Positions 1 to 5,912 of a DNA stretch of 5,912 nt are shown one piece after another. The notes under the pieces are model-generated. The model was not told the DNA's origin, did no database searches, and saw only the letters and a list, made by a program, of their open reading frames with translations. The DNA is taken from the NCBI GenBank assembly GCA_002361535.1, contig DETG01000023.1, positions 47,471-53,382 on the forward strand. Reading direction: 5' to 3'. Each line of letters begins with the position of its first letter. Within the stretch, counting starts at the first letter, position 1. The translations under genes and the position numbers were made by a program. The DNA is from Prevotella sp. UBA3294 (GTDB lineage Bacteria > Bacteroidota > Bacteroidia > Bacteroidales > Bacteroidaceae).

Positions 1-53
1 AGAGCAACGCATTCGTAATGCGTAGGTCCCGGGTTCGAGTCCCGGTATCGGCT
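1..53 (+). tRNA. tRNA-Thr (anticodon CGT), 5' end cut off by the window edge
   Basis: This is the 3' part of a tRNA that reads the ACG threonine codon. Visible parts are the 3' strand of the D stem (GAGC, 2-5), a 5-bp anticodon stem (ACGCA 7-11 with TGCGT 19-23) around the loop TTCGTAA, with anticodon CGT at 14-16, and a T stem CCGGG/CCCGG around TTCGAGT. The 3' acceptor strand TATCGGC (46-52) is followed by discriminator T53. The missing 5' strand should read GCCGATA, so about 20 bases lie outside the window. CCA is not encoded (CCT follows). The loop and stem geometry fits well. The Thr identity rests on the anticodon. Confidence 0.93.
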
Positions 54-108
54 CCTCTTCTTGAAATGCACTATTTGTATCCTTTTAATTAACCATTTTA
101 GTTACGTT

Positions 109-181
109 GCGGTAATAGCTCAGTTGGTAGAGCATTGGCTTCCCAAGCCGAGGGTCGCGGGTTCGAGTCCCGTTTACCGCT
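109..181 (+). tRNA. tRNA-Gly (anticodon CCC)
   Basis: This is a complete 73-nt cloverleaf reading the GGG glycine codon. The acceptor stem GCGGTAA (109-115) pairs perfectly with TTACCGC (174-180), with discriminator T181. The D stem is GCTC (118-121) with GAGC (130-133). The anticodon stem TTGGC/GCCGA (135-139 and 147-151, one T-G wobble) encloses TTCCCAA, with anticodon CCC at 142-144. The T stem GCGGG/CCCGT encloses TTCGAGT. CCA is not encoded. It lies 55 bp after the tRNA-Thr on the same strand with no obvious promoter between them, so the two are probably one transcript. dnaB begins 29 bp further on. Confidence 0.97.
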
Positions 182-210
182 CTTTGTGGTAACTTTAACA
201 CTTCTACATC

Positions 211-1707
211 ATGCCGGAAAGACGAAAAACGAACACTCCTATAGACCCCTCATACGGACACTTACAACCCCAGGCACCAGATTTGGAACGTGCTGTGATC
301 GGTGCGCTCATGGTTGACAAGGACGCATTCTCTATTGTCAGTGAGATCATTCGAGAGGAGACATTCTATGAGCCTCGCCATCAGAAGATTTTCCATGCCG
401 TACAGAGTCTGAACATGGACGAGCGTCCCGTTGACTTCATGACAGTGATTGAAGAACTGAAGCGTAACGGAACCTTGGACGACGTGGGTGGTCCGGCATA
501 TATCGTGGAACTGTCTTCTCATGTGGCTTCGTCCGCCCATATCGAATATCATGCTCGTGTGCTGGCTCAGAAGTTCTTGGCACGACAACTGATCAGTTTT
601 GCCAGTGTGATCGAGACCAAGGCGTTTGATGAGACGATCGATGTGGATGAACTGATGCAGGAGGCCGAGAGTTCCCTGTTCGAGCTGTCACAAAAAAACA
701 TGAAACAGGATTACACACAGATTGATCCTGTATTGGCACAGGCTGTAGATATCTTACAGAAGGCCGCAGCAAACACCACCGGTCTGACGGGTATCCCTAC
801 TGGCTACACACGATTAGATGAGATGACGGCAGGCTGGCAGGCATCCGACTTGGTGATTATTGCGGGACGTCCTGCCATGGGTAAAACCTCTTTTGCCCTG
901 TCGTTGGCCAAGAATATCGCTGTTGACTACCATGAGCCCATCGCTTTCTTCTCCTTGGAAATGAACAACGTACAGCTGGTGAACCGACTGATGTCGAATG
1001 TTTGTGAGATCTCCGGAAGGAAGATCCTGAACGGACAGTTAGATGATGAGGAATGGAAAAGACTTGATCGTAACATCAGAAAGCTGCAGGGTGCACCTAT
1101 TTATATTGATGACACACCAGGTATGAGCATTTTCGAACTACGTTCCAAGGCTCGTCGGTTGGTTCGCGAGAAAGGTGTCAAAGTGATCATGATCGACTAC
1201 TTGCAGCTGATGAATGCCAATGGAGCAAAATTCGGAAGTCGTCAGGAAGAGGTGAGCACGATCAGTCGATCACTGAAGGGGTTGGCCAAGGAATTGAATA
1301 TTCCCATCCTGGCTCTCTCTCAGCTGAACCGTACTGTAGAGAATCGTGAAGGAATTGATGGTAAACGACCGCAGTTGAGTGACTTACGTGAGTCGGGTGC
1401 CATAGAGCAAGATGCCGATATGGTACTGTTTGTTCATCGCCCGGAGTATTATCACATCTATCAGGATGAGAAAGGAAACGACCTGCACGGTATGGCACAG
1501 ATCATCATCGCCAAACATCGTAAAGGTGCTACAGGTGATGTGCTGCTGAACTTCCGCGGAGAGTTCACCCGCTTCCAGAATCCTGAAGATGCCTACATCG
1601 GGTCTAACCATGTTGACGGTGGGGGTGAGATTATCGGCAGTAAACTCAACAGTGGTGATGGCATGCCCATTCCTCCTGCACCGGCGCCCGGTCCGATGCC
1701 CTTTTAA
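211..1707 (+). CDS. dnaB: Replicative DNA helicase DnaB
   Basis: This is the hexameric 5'-3' helicase that unwinds DNA at the replication fork and recruits primase; it is 498 residues long. An N-terminal DnaB domain (about 18-120, containing LERAVIGALM) leads through a linker into a RecA-like ATPase domain (about 195-455). Walker A is GRPAMGKTS (219-227, Lys225). The likely catalytic Glu is E250 in SLEM. Walker B is VIMIDYLQL (Asp329). The LSQLNR motif has Gln371, and R437 in KHRKG is the expected arginine finger. The DLRESGAIEQDAD block is intact and there is no intein. The length is slightly above the roughly 470 residues of E. coli DnaB because of a 40-residue Gly/Pro-rich tail ending PGPMPF. 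ATG at 211 is the natural start: upstream sequence is tRNA, and no Shine-Dalgarno is visible, which is common in Bacteroidota. A secreted hydrolase gene follows after 26 bp, probably in the same transcript. Confidence 0.97.
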   Translation: MPERRKTNTPIDPSYGHLQPQAPDLERAVIGALMVDKDAFSIVSEIIREETFYEPRHQKIFHAVQSLNMDERPVDFMTVIEELKRNGTLDDVGGPAYIVELSSHVASSAHIEYHARVLAQKFLARQLISFASVIETKAFDETIDVDELMQEAESSLFELSQKNMKQDYTQIDPVLAQAVDILQKAAANTTGLTGIPTGYTRLDEMTAGWQASDLVIIAGRPAMGKTSFALSLAKNIAVDYHEPIAFFSLEMNNVQLVNRLMSNVCEISGRKILNGQLDDEEWKRLDRNIRKLQGAPIYIDDTPGMSIFELRSKARRLVREKGVKVIMIDYLQLMNANGAKFGSRQEEVSTISRSLKGLAKELNIPILALSQLNRTVENREGIDGKRPQLSDLRESGAIEQDADMVLFVHRPEYYHIYQDEKGNDLHGMAQIIIAKHRKGATGDVLLNFRGEFTRFQNPEDAYIGSNHVDGGGEIIGSKLNSGDGMPIPPAPAPGPMPF

Positions 1708-1733
1708 TCATGACTTTCAGTAAAGACAGAGAT

Positions 1734-2420
1734 ATGACAAACAAACTCATTACATTGGGATGCGCCCTGATCATGGCATTACCGTTATCGGCGCAAGTGA
1801 AGAAATCGGTATCCATTCTGGGTGACAGCTATTCTACTTTCGAGGGCTTTGTGACCCCAGCCACCAACGAAATGTGGTACTATGAGGAGTCACGTGGTGA
1901 CAACACCGATGTGGATGATGTGACACAGACGTGGTGGCACAAGTTCATTAAGGAGAATGACTATAAGTTATGCGTCAACAACTCGTGGAGCGGTTCCACC
2001 ATCAGCTATTACGGTTATGCGGGAAACGACTATAGCGAACGTTCCTTCATACGAAGGATGAATCATCTTGGAGACCCCGATGTCATCTTTATCTTCGGGG
2101 GGACAAACGACAGTTGGGCCGGTGCACCTGTGGGAGAGTACAAGTATGAGAAACTCCGCCAGGATGATTTCTTCTATTACCGTCCGGCCTTGGCATTCCT
2201 ACTCAGTCAGATGCAGAAGCGATATCCGAATGTAGAGTTGTATTTCTTGATCAACGACGGACTGCGCGAGGATATCACCACCAGTACGCGCACGATTTGC
2301 GATCATTACAAAATTCCATATATCCAGCTGGAGAACATTGACAAGAAAAGCGGTCATCCCAGTGTGAAAGGCATGGCACAGATCGCCGAACAGATCAAAG
2401 CTTTTATGCAAAAGAAATAA
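1734..2420 (+). CDS. Secreted SGNH/GDSL-type hydrolase (putative esterase)
   Basis: This is a predicted exported serine hydrolase of the SGNH superfamily, with 228 residues from this start; its substrate is unknown. The N-terminus has a short charged stretch, a hydrophobic core and a likely signal peptidase I site after PLSA (about residue 20), so the product should be periplasmic or secreted. Block I is LGDSYST with nucleophile Ser32. Block II is SWSGST (Gly87). Block III is FGGTNDSW (Asn125). Block V is SGHPS with catalytic His208. The usual Asp three residues before the His is a Lys; the nearest is Asp203. An in-frame ATG at 1710 adds MTFSKDRD, but its acidic residues are poor for a signal peptide. 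The 1734 start is preceded by a purine-rich AAGACAGAG and is preferred. It follows dnaB closely with no visible promoter, which suggests co-transcription. The fold is confident; the role (for example carbohydrate or sialate deacetylation) is not. Confidence 0.88.
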   Translation: MTNKLITLGCALIMALPLSAQVKKSVSILGDSYSTFEGFVTPATNEMWYYEESRGDNTDVDDVTQTWWHKFIKENDYKLCVNNSWSGSTISYYGYAGNDYSERSFIRRMNHLGDPDVIFIFGGTNDSWAGAPVGEYKYEKLRQDDFFYYRPALAFLLSQMQKRYPNVELYFLINDGLREDITTSTRTICDHYKIPYIQLENIDKKSGHPSVKGMAQIAEQIKAFMQKK

Positions 2421-2423
2421 AAG

Positions 2424-2464
2424 AAAGTGATGATGGACCCGACTCAGTCCATCATCACTTTTTT
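2424..2464. terminator. Bidirectional intrinsic terminator between the hydrolase gene and uvrA
   Basis: A perfect 15-bp inverted repeat has its left arm at 2424-2438 (core AGTGATGATGGAC) and its right arm at 2447-2461, with an 8-nt loop CCGACTCA. On the + strand it begins 4 nt after the hydrolase stop and runs into six T (2459-2464). Read on the - strand, the stem is followed by TTTCTTTTATTTC, so it can stop uvrA transcription too. The uvrA stop codon TGA (complement of 2444-2446) is in the loop, so the right arm also encodes the last UvrA residues. Confidence 0.87.
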
Positions 2465-5287
2465 CAAGTATTTACCGGTAATGCTTTCTGTACATTCTGT
2501 CAACTGTTCAGGAGTACCGGCAAAGATCAGTCTTCCCCCCTGGTCACCACCATCGGGTCCCAGATCAATCACATGGTCAGCACATTTTATCACATCCATG
2601 TTGTGTTCAATCACAATGATGGTATGCCCCCGTTCTATCAGTGAATCAAATGCCCGCAGCAGTCGGTTGATGTCATGGAAATGTAAGCCTGTGGTCGGCT
2701 CGTCAAAGATGAAAAGGGTGGGGAGTGAATTCTCTTGACCGATGAAATAGGCCAGTTTCACTCGCTGGTTCTCTCCACCAGAGAGAGTCGAGGAACTCTG
2801 ACCTAATTTGATGTATCCCAATCCAACGTCATTTAAGGGGCGCAGACGGTCAACGATCAATGTCTGCTGATGCTCACTGAAGAAATCAATGGCTTCACTC
2901 ACAGTCATATTCAACACCTCATAAATATTCTTTCCGGCAAAACGCACATCAAGAATATCATGTTTGAAACGTTGACCATGACAGGCTTCACATTCAAGTT
3001 CGAGATCGGCCATGAATTGCATCTCCACCTGGATCACCCCCGTACCTTTACATTCCTCACATCTTCCTCCGTCGGCATTAAATGAGAAGTACTGTGCGGT
3101 GAAACCCATCTGCTTGGCTAACGGCTGTTCGGCAAACAGCTGACGGATGGCATCGTATGCCTTGACATACGTGGCTGGGTTACTGCGCGTACTCTTCCCA
3201 ATGGGATTCTGATCTATCATCTCCACATGTTTCACCAGTTTCCAGTCACCTCCCAGTGAGATATAGTCACCTGGTTGATCGGCTGTCTCGTTCATGTGTC
3301 TTTTTAGAGCAGGGTAGAGGATACCCTTGACAAGTGAGGATTTTCCACTGCCGGATACACCCGTCACCGCAGTGATTACGTTCAGCGGAAACTGCACGTC
3401 AATGCCCTGAAGGTTATTCATTCGGCATCCCTTTAGTTCGATGGCCAGATTCCATGCTCTACGAGTTGAAGGTACAGGGATAGACAGTTCATGACTCAGA
3501 TATTTAAAGGTATATGACCTGTCGGTATCCCGTTGAGGATCTGACAATACGTTGGATAGGGGAGGGCGTCCCTGATATACCACCTCACCCCCTAACCTTC
3601 CGGCATCAGGACCGATATCGATCAGATAATCGGCAGCACGGATAATCTCTTCATCATGTTCAACGACAATTACCGTATTGCCCAACGACTGAAGATCTTT
3701 CAGTACCCGGATCAGTCGGTGGGTATCTCGTGAGTGCAGGCCGATGCTGGGCTCATCCAAGATGTACAAGGAACCCACAAGACTTGATCCCAAGGAGGTG
3801 GTCAGGTTGATGCGCTGACTCTCGCCACCCGACAGGGTGTTGGAGGCTCTATTGAGTGTCAAATAACTAAGTCCTACATCATCAAGGAATTGAAGACGGT
3901 TTTTGATTTCTGTTAGTAGTCGTTTGGCAACTGCAGCATCATGTTCATCGAGTTCCAGTTGGTCGAACCATTGACGAAGTTTTCCGATAGGCATCTCCAC
4001 GAGATTCGTGATACTCATCCCGCCAATTTTCACATAGTCAGATTCCTTCTTCAGACGAGTTCCATGACAGGTCGGACAGACCGTCTTTCCGCGATAGCGA
4101 CTCATCATAACACGATACTGGATCTTATATTGATTTTCTCTCAGCATTTGGAAGAAAGCATCAATAGACACTTGATTGTGAATATCCTTAGAGTCATGAG
4201 GTAGTCCGTGCCACAGCATGTCTTTCTGGGCCTGAGTCAGTGAGTAATAGGGTTCGAAGATAGGGAAATCATCCTTCACAGCACGTCGGCAGAACTCTTC
4301 CTTCCACATGGTCATTTTCTCCCCATGCCAACATTGCACACATCCATCATATACACTCAACGCGGAGTTGGGAATCACCAATTTCTCGTCAATGCCGATG
4401 ATATTCCCAAAGCCCTCGCACGTAGGACAGGCACCCAAGGGTGAGTTAAAAGAGAACATGTTATCGTTGGGCTCCTCGAATTTGATGCCGTCAGCTTCAA
4501 ATCGGGTGGAAAAATCATAGGAGAGATTACTTGGTAAAAACATCAAGCGGCATGCTCCATCTCCTTCATACAGAGCCGTTTCCGCAGAGTCGATCAGTCG
4601 AGAAACTACATCTTTCGAGTCATCAACGGCCAAACGGTCAATCAGCAGCCAAAGGGTAGGGTCTTCCGACTTTTTCATCTGCTCCTCAGCCTGATTCATG
4701 GCCTCGCTATCCTCGATGAAATCGTCTATTCTTGTAAACTGTCCACGATGGAACATCCGCACATAGCCCTGCTGAAGATACATCTCAAGCTGTCGTTTCA
4801 ACGAACGGTCTTGATGTATTTGCATGGGAGCCATCACCACAAACTTGGTTCCCTTGCCATATTGAAGCATACAACTAACAATATCTTCCGTGGAATGTTT
4901 CCTTACTTCGACACCACTTATAGGGGAATAGGTCTTTCCAATTCGGGCAAACAACAAGCGCAGGTATTCGTATATCTCCGTATTCGTACCTACAGTACTT
5001 CGAGGGTTCCTTGAAATGACTTTCTGCTCAATGGCTATGGCCGGTGGCAATCCTTTGATGTAATCACATGCCGGCTTACTCATCCGACCTAAGAACTGTC
5101 GGGCATAGGAACTCAAGGATTCCACATAACGACGTTGACCCTCAGCATATAACGTATCAAAGGCCAACGATGATTTTCCACTGCCTGAAACACCGGTTAC
5201 CACAATGAACTTGTTACGGGGGATCTTCAACGAGATTCCCTTTAAGTTGTTCACTCGGGCATTTTTCACTTCGATATAGTCATTCAT
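2444..5287 (-). CDS. uvrA: Excinuclease ABC subunit A (UvrA), damage recognition ATPase
   Basis: UvrA dimers find bulky DNA lesions and load UvrB in nucleotide excision repair. From this start the protein has 947 residues, close to E. coli UvrA (940), with the UvrB-binding region (about 120-245) present, so it is not the shorter UvrA2 type. The first ATPase has Walker [10 protein letters not shown] (32-40, Lys38), signature LSGGE (485-489) and Walker B ILDEP (Asp511/Glu512). The second has Walker A 643-651 (Lys649), LSGGEN (835-840) and IFDEP (Asp862/Glu863). The C-terminal zinc finger is intact: CEEC (743-746), 19 residues, CEAC (766-769). CPTC pairs sit at 287-290 and 404-407, but two upstream pairs are replaced (SPIS 121-124, FEAD 263-266). 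An alternative ATG at 5314 adds nine residues (MQIVNEDEV) but lies within the -7 promoter element, while [11 protein letters not shown] matches the usual UvrA N-terminus. It is divergent from rpoD and convergent with the hydrolase gene. Confidence 0.97.
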   Translation of the reverse strand: MNDYIEVKNARVNNLKGISLKIPRNKFIVVTGVSGSGKSSLAFDTLYAEGQRRYVESLSSYARQFLGRMSKPACDYIKGLPPAIAIEQKVISRNPRSTVGTNTEIYEYLRLLFARIGKTYSPISGVEVRKHSTEDIVSCMLQYGKGTKFVVMAPMQIHQDRSLKRQLEMYLQQGYVRMFHRGQFTRIDDFIEDSEAMNQAEEQMKKSEDPTLWLLIDRLAVDDSKDVVSRLIDSAETALYEGDGACRLMFLPSNLSYDFSTRFEADGIKFEEPNDNMFSFNSPLGACPTCEGFGNIIGIDEKLVIPNSALSVYDGCVQCWHGEKMTMWKEEFCRRAVKDDFPIFEPYYSLTQAQKDMLWHGLPHDSKDIHNQVSIDAFFQMLRENQYKIQYRVMMSRYRGKTVCPTCHGTRLKKESDYVKIGGMSITNLVEMPIGKLRQWFDQLELDEHDAAVAKRLLTEIKNRLQFLDDVGLSYLTLNRASNTLSGGESQRINLTTSLGSSLVGSLYILDEPSIGLHSRDTHRLIRVLKDLQSLGNTVIVVEHDEEIIRAADYLIDIGPDAGRLGGEVVYQGRPPLSNVLSDPQRDTDRSYTFKYLSHELSIPVPSTRRAWNLAIELKGCRMNNLQGIDVQFPLNVITAVTGVSGSGKSSLVKGILYPALKRHMNETADQPGDYISLGGDWKLVKHVEMIDQNPIGKSTRSNPATYVKAYDAIRQLFAEQPLAKQMGFTAQYFSFNADGGRCEECKGTGVIQVEMQFMADLELECEACHGQRFKHDILDVRFAGKNIYEVLNMTVSEAIDFFSEHQQTLIVDRLRPLNDVGLGYIKLGQSSSTLSGGENQRVKLAYFIGQENSLPTLFIFDEPTTGLHFHDINRLLRAFDSLIERGHTIIVIEHNMDVIKCADHVIDLGPDGGDQGGRLIFAGTPEQLTECTESITGKYLKKVMMD

Positions 5288-5311
5288 AACCTCATCTTCA
5301 TTTACAATCTG

Positions 5312-5319
5312 CAAAAATA
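5312..5319 (-). promoter_or_regulatory. Putative uvrA promoter, Bacteroidota -7 element
   Basis: Read on the - strand, this is TATTTTTG followed by C, a full match to the Bacteroidota housekeeping consensus TAnnTTTG. Transcription would start about 5-7 nt downstream (near 5305), giving a leader of roughly 18 nt before the ATG at 5287. No clear TTTG at the -33 position was found. The stretch is AT-rich, so a chance match is possible, but its spacing to the gene start is sensible. Confidence 0.55.
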
Positions 5320-5336
5320 CTCAATTTTTCTCAATT
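5320..5336. repeat. Tandem CTCAATT direct repeat beside the uvrA promoter
   Basis: The heptamer CTCAATT occurs at 5320-5326 and again at 5330-5336, a 10-bp period, which is about one helical turn. It lies immediately upstream of the predicted uvrA -7 element, inside the spacer region of that promoter. It could be part of a protein-binding site or be chance in AT-rich DNA; nothing identifies a regulator. Confidence 0.3.
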
Positions 5337-5400
5337 ATCCGATAGAAGAGTGGATTAAATTCATTGCGTATTCTCTTATTTATCATAATGCCGATTATAT

Positions 5401-5448
5401 TTAAAAAGAGGTTTCGGTTCATCAGTACAAAAGAAATGATCTTTTTAA
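5401..5448. repeat. 9-bp inverted repeat in the uvrA-rpoD intergenic region
   Basis: TTAAAAAGA (5401-5409) is perfectly complementary to TCTTTTTAA (5440-5448), with 30 nt between the arms. It lies roughly midway between the two divergent promoters. The arms are almost all A/T, so a stable RNA hairpin is unlikely. A DNA-binding site is possible but unsupported beyond the symmetry. Confidence 0.3.
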
Positions 5449-5492
5449 TTCAATTTAACCCTAATACGCGTACAACTTATTGTTTTTTTTTG

Positions 5493-5500
5493 TAATTTTG
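5493..5500 (+). promoter_or_regulatory. Putative rpoD promoter, Bacteroidota -7 element
   Basis: TAATTTTG followed by CA is a full match to the Bacteroidota -7 consensus TAnnTTTG, and the purine-pyrimidine context TTGTAATTTTGCA is typical of that group. The start of transcription would be near 5506, leaving a leader of about 65 nt before the rpoD ATG. No TTTG is seen at the expected -33 distance. The palindrome TACGCGTA (5465-5472) occupies that position instead. A T-run (5482-5491) lies between the two. Confidence 0.65.
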
Positions 5501-5560
5501 CACTGATTTTCGAGTATAATTTAGTTATTTGATTGAGTATCAGTTTATTAAGGTATTTTT

Positions 5561-5564
5561 GAGG
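5561..5564 (+). promoter_or_regulatory. Ribosome binding site of rpoD
   Basis: GAGG lies 7 nt before the ATG at 5572, a normal Shine-Dalgarno spacing. It supports this start, which is also the start expected from the Bacteroidota RpoD N-terminus. The other genes in the window have no comparably placed GAGG, so the site stands out. Confidence 0.55.
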
Positions 5565-5571
5565 TTAAAAG

Positions 5572-5912
5572 ATGAGACAGCTAAAAATTCAGAAAAGCAT
5601 TACCAACCGTTCAAGTGAGGCACTTGACAAGTATCTTGTCGAAATTGGCCGTGCTCCGCTTATCTCTATTGACGAAGAGATTGAGCTGGCACAGAAGATT
5701 CGCAAGGGCGGTCCGGAAGGAGAAGCTGCGAAAGACAAGTTGGTGACTGCCAACTTGCGATTTGTCGTGTCAGTAGCCAAACAATATCAGCATCAGGGGC
5801 TTACGTTGACCGACTTGATTGATGAGGGTAACATTGGTCTGATCAAGGCCGCACAGAAGTTTGATGAGACACGTGGATTCAAATTTATCTCTTATGCCGT
5901 ATGGTGGATTCG
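5572..5912 (+). CDS. rpoD: RNA polymerase primary sigma factor RpoD (sigma-70), 3' end outside the window
   Basis: This is the housekeeping sigma factor that directs RNA polymerase to promoters. Only the first 113 codons plus two bases are present; the frame is open to the edge. The N-terminus is short, without the acidic region 1.1 of E. coli sigma-70, as in Bacteroidota primary sigmas. Region 1.2 covers about residues 14-46 ([20 protein letters not shown]). Region 2.1 begins near 55 and includes [12 protein letters not shown] (61-72). Region 2.2 contains [17 protein letters not shown] (82-98). Region 2.3 contains [13 protein letters not shown] (101-113), with the aromatic residues that melt the -10/-7 DNA. 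The ATG at 5572 has a GAGG 7 nt upstream and a promoter about 70 bp upstream. The gene is transcribed divergently from uvrA. Regions 2.4 to 4 cannot be checked, but the motifs leave little doubt that this is a group 1 sigma. Confidence 0.95.
   Translation, partial: MRQLKIQKSITNRSSEALDKYLVEIGRAPLISIDEEIELAQKIRKGGPEGEAAKDKLVTANLRFVVSVAKQYQHQGLTLTDLIDEGNIGLIKAAQKFDETRGFKFISYAVWWI

Noticed and set aside
74..106. A TTTG (74-77) and a weak TAGTTACG (99-106), about 21 bp apart, look like a promoter for tRNA-Gly.
   Set aside because: The -7 match is only partial and transcription would begin inside the tRNA, so a shared transcript with tRNA-Thr is simpler.
30..172. The 15-mer CGGGTTCGAGTCCCG occurs at 30-44 and 158-172, resembling a direct repeat or attachment site.
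   Set aside because: Both copies are T arms of the two tRNA genes, which are conserved by function. No integrase or other mobile-element gene is near.
190..197. TAACTTTA before dnaB resembles a -7 element.
   Set aside because: It misses the final G, has no -33 partner, and would leave a leader of about seven bases. dnaB may be read from the tRNA promoter, but the sequence does not decide this.
135..317. A 60-codon open frame on the + strand covering tRNA-Gly and the start of dnaB.
   Set aside because: It begins inside the tRNA and overlaps dnaB in another frame, with no recognisable motif.
1734..1790. A possible lipoprotein signal in the hydrolase (Cys10 after ITLG).
   Set aside because: The residues before the Cys do not fit a lipobox and the Cys lies too early, ahead of most of the hydrophobic core. 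A signal peptidase I site after PLSA fits better.
2427..5014. Several + strand open frames of 70-103 codons across the uvrA region, and others opposite dnaB and rpoD.
   Set aside because: They lie antisense to strongly conserved genes, show no family motifs, and are explained by codon bias of the real strand.
5288..5571. Search for a riboswitch, small RNA, LexA-type SOS box or CRISPR repeats in the divergent spacer.
   Set aside because: No conserved aptamer, no stable GC-containing hairpin followed by a T-run, no recognisable SOS box and no repeat array was seen; the leaders are also short.

Overview
The window looks like an ordinary chromosomal housekeeping segment from a Bacteroidota bacterium, most likely of the Prevotella/Bacteroidales group. 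Three things support this. The truncated sigma-70 gene encodes a short primary sigma factor that lacks region 1.1 and begins [13 protein letters not shown], a Bacteroidota-type N-terminus. Both promoters of the divergent gene pair match the Bacteroidota -7 element TAnnTTTG instead of TATAAT. The UvrA has zinc-module substitutions that I recall from Bacteroidota homologues. I recalled all of these comparisons and did not search for them.

Layout, left to right. The 3' part of a tRNA-Thr(CGT) gene (1-53) runs off the left edge and is followed by a complete tRNA-Gly(CCC) gene (109-181). The replicative helicase gene dnaB (211-1707, + strand) starts 29 bp after the tRNA. A secreted SGNH/GDSL-type hydrolase (1734-2420, +) follows only 26 bp after dnaB and is probably co-transcribed with it. 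A strong hairpin (2424-2461, flanked by T-rich tracts on both sides) ends this rightward unit and also the leftward uvrA gene. The uvrA stop codon lies inside the hairpin loop. uvrA (2444-5287, - strand) encodes excision nuclease subunit A. An AT-rich 284-bp divergent intergenic region (5288-5571) carries the uvrA and sigma-factor promoters. The first 113 codons of the primary sigma factor gene rpoD (5572 to the right edge) close the window.

Functionally this is core information processing: translation (two tRNAs reading G-ending codons), replication (DnaB), nucleotide excision repair (UvrA) and transcription (RpoD). The SGNH hydrolase is the only gene outside that theme, and its substrate cannot be told from sequence. 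I saw no mobile elements, CRISPR arrays, phage genes, toxin-antitoxin pairs, inteins or recognisable riboswitches, and no convincing previously undescribed system. The points worth a second look are small: the terminator that overlaps a coding end, the uvrA start as fixed by its promoter, the missing zinc ligands in UvrA, the missing canonical Asp in the hydrolase, the DnaB C-terminal tail, and short repeats in the divergent promoter region.
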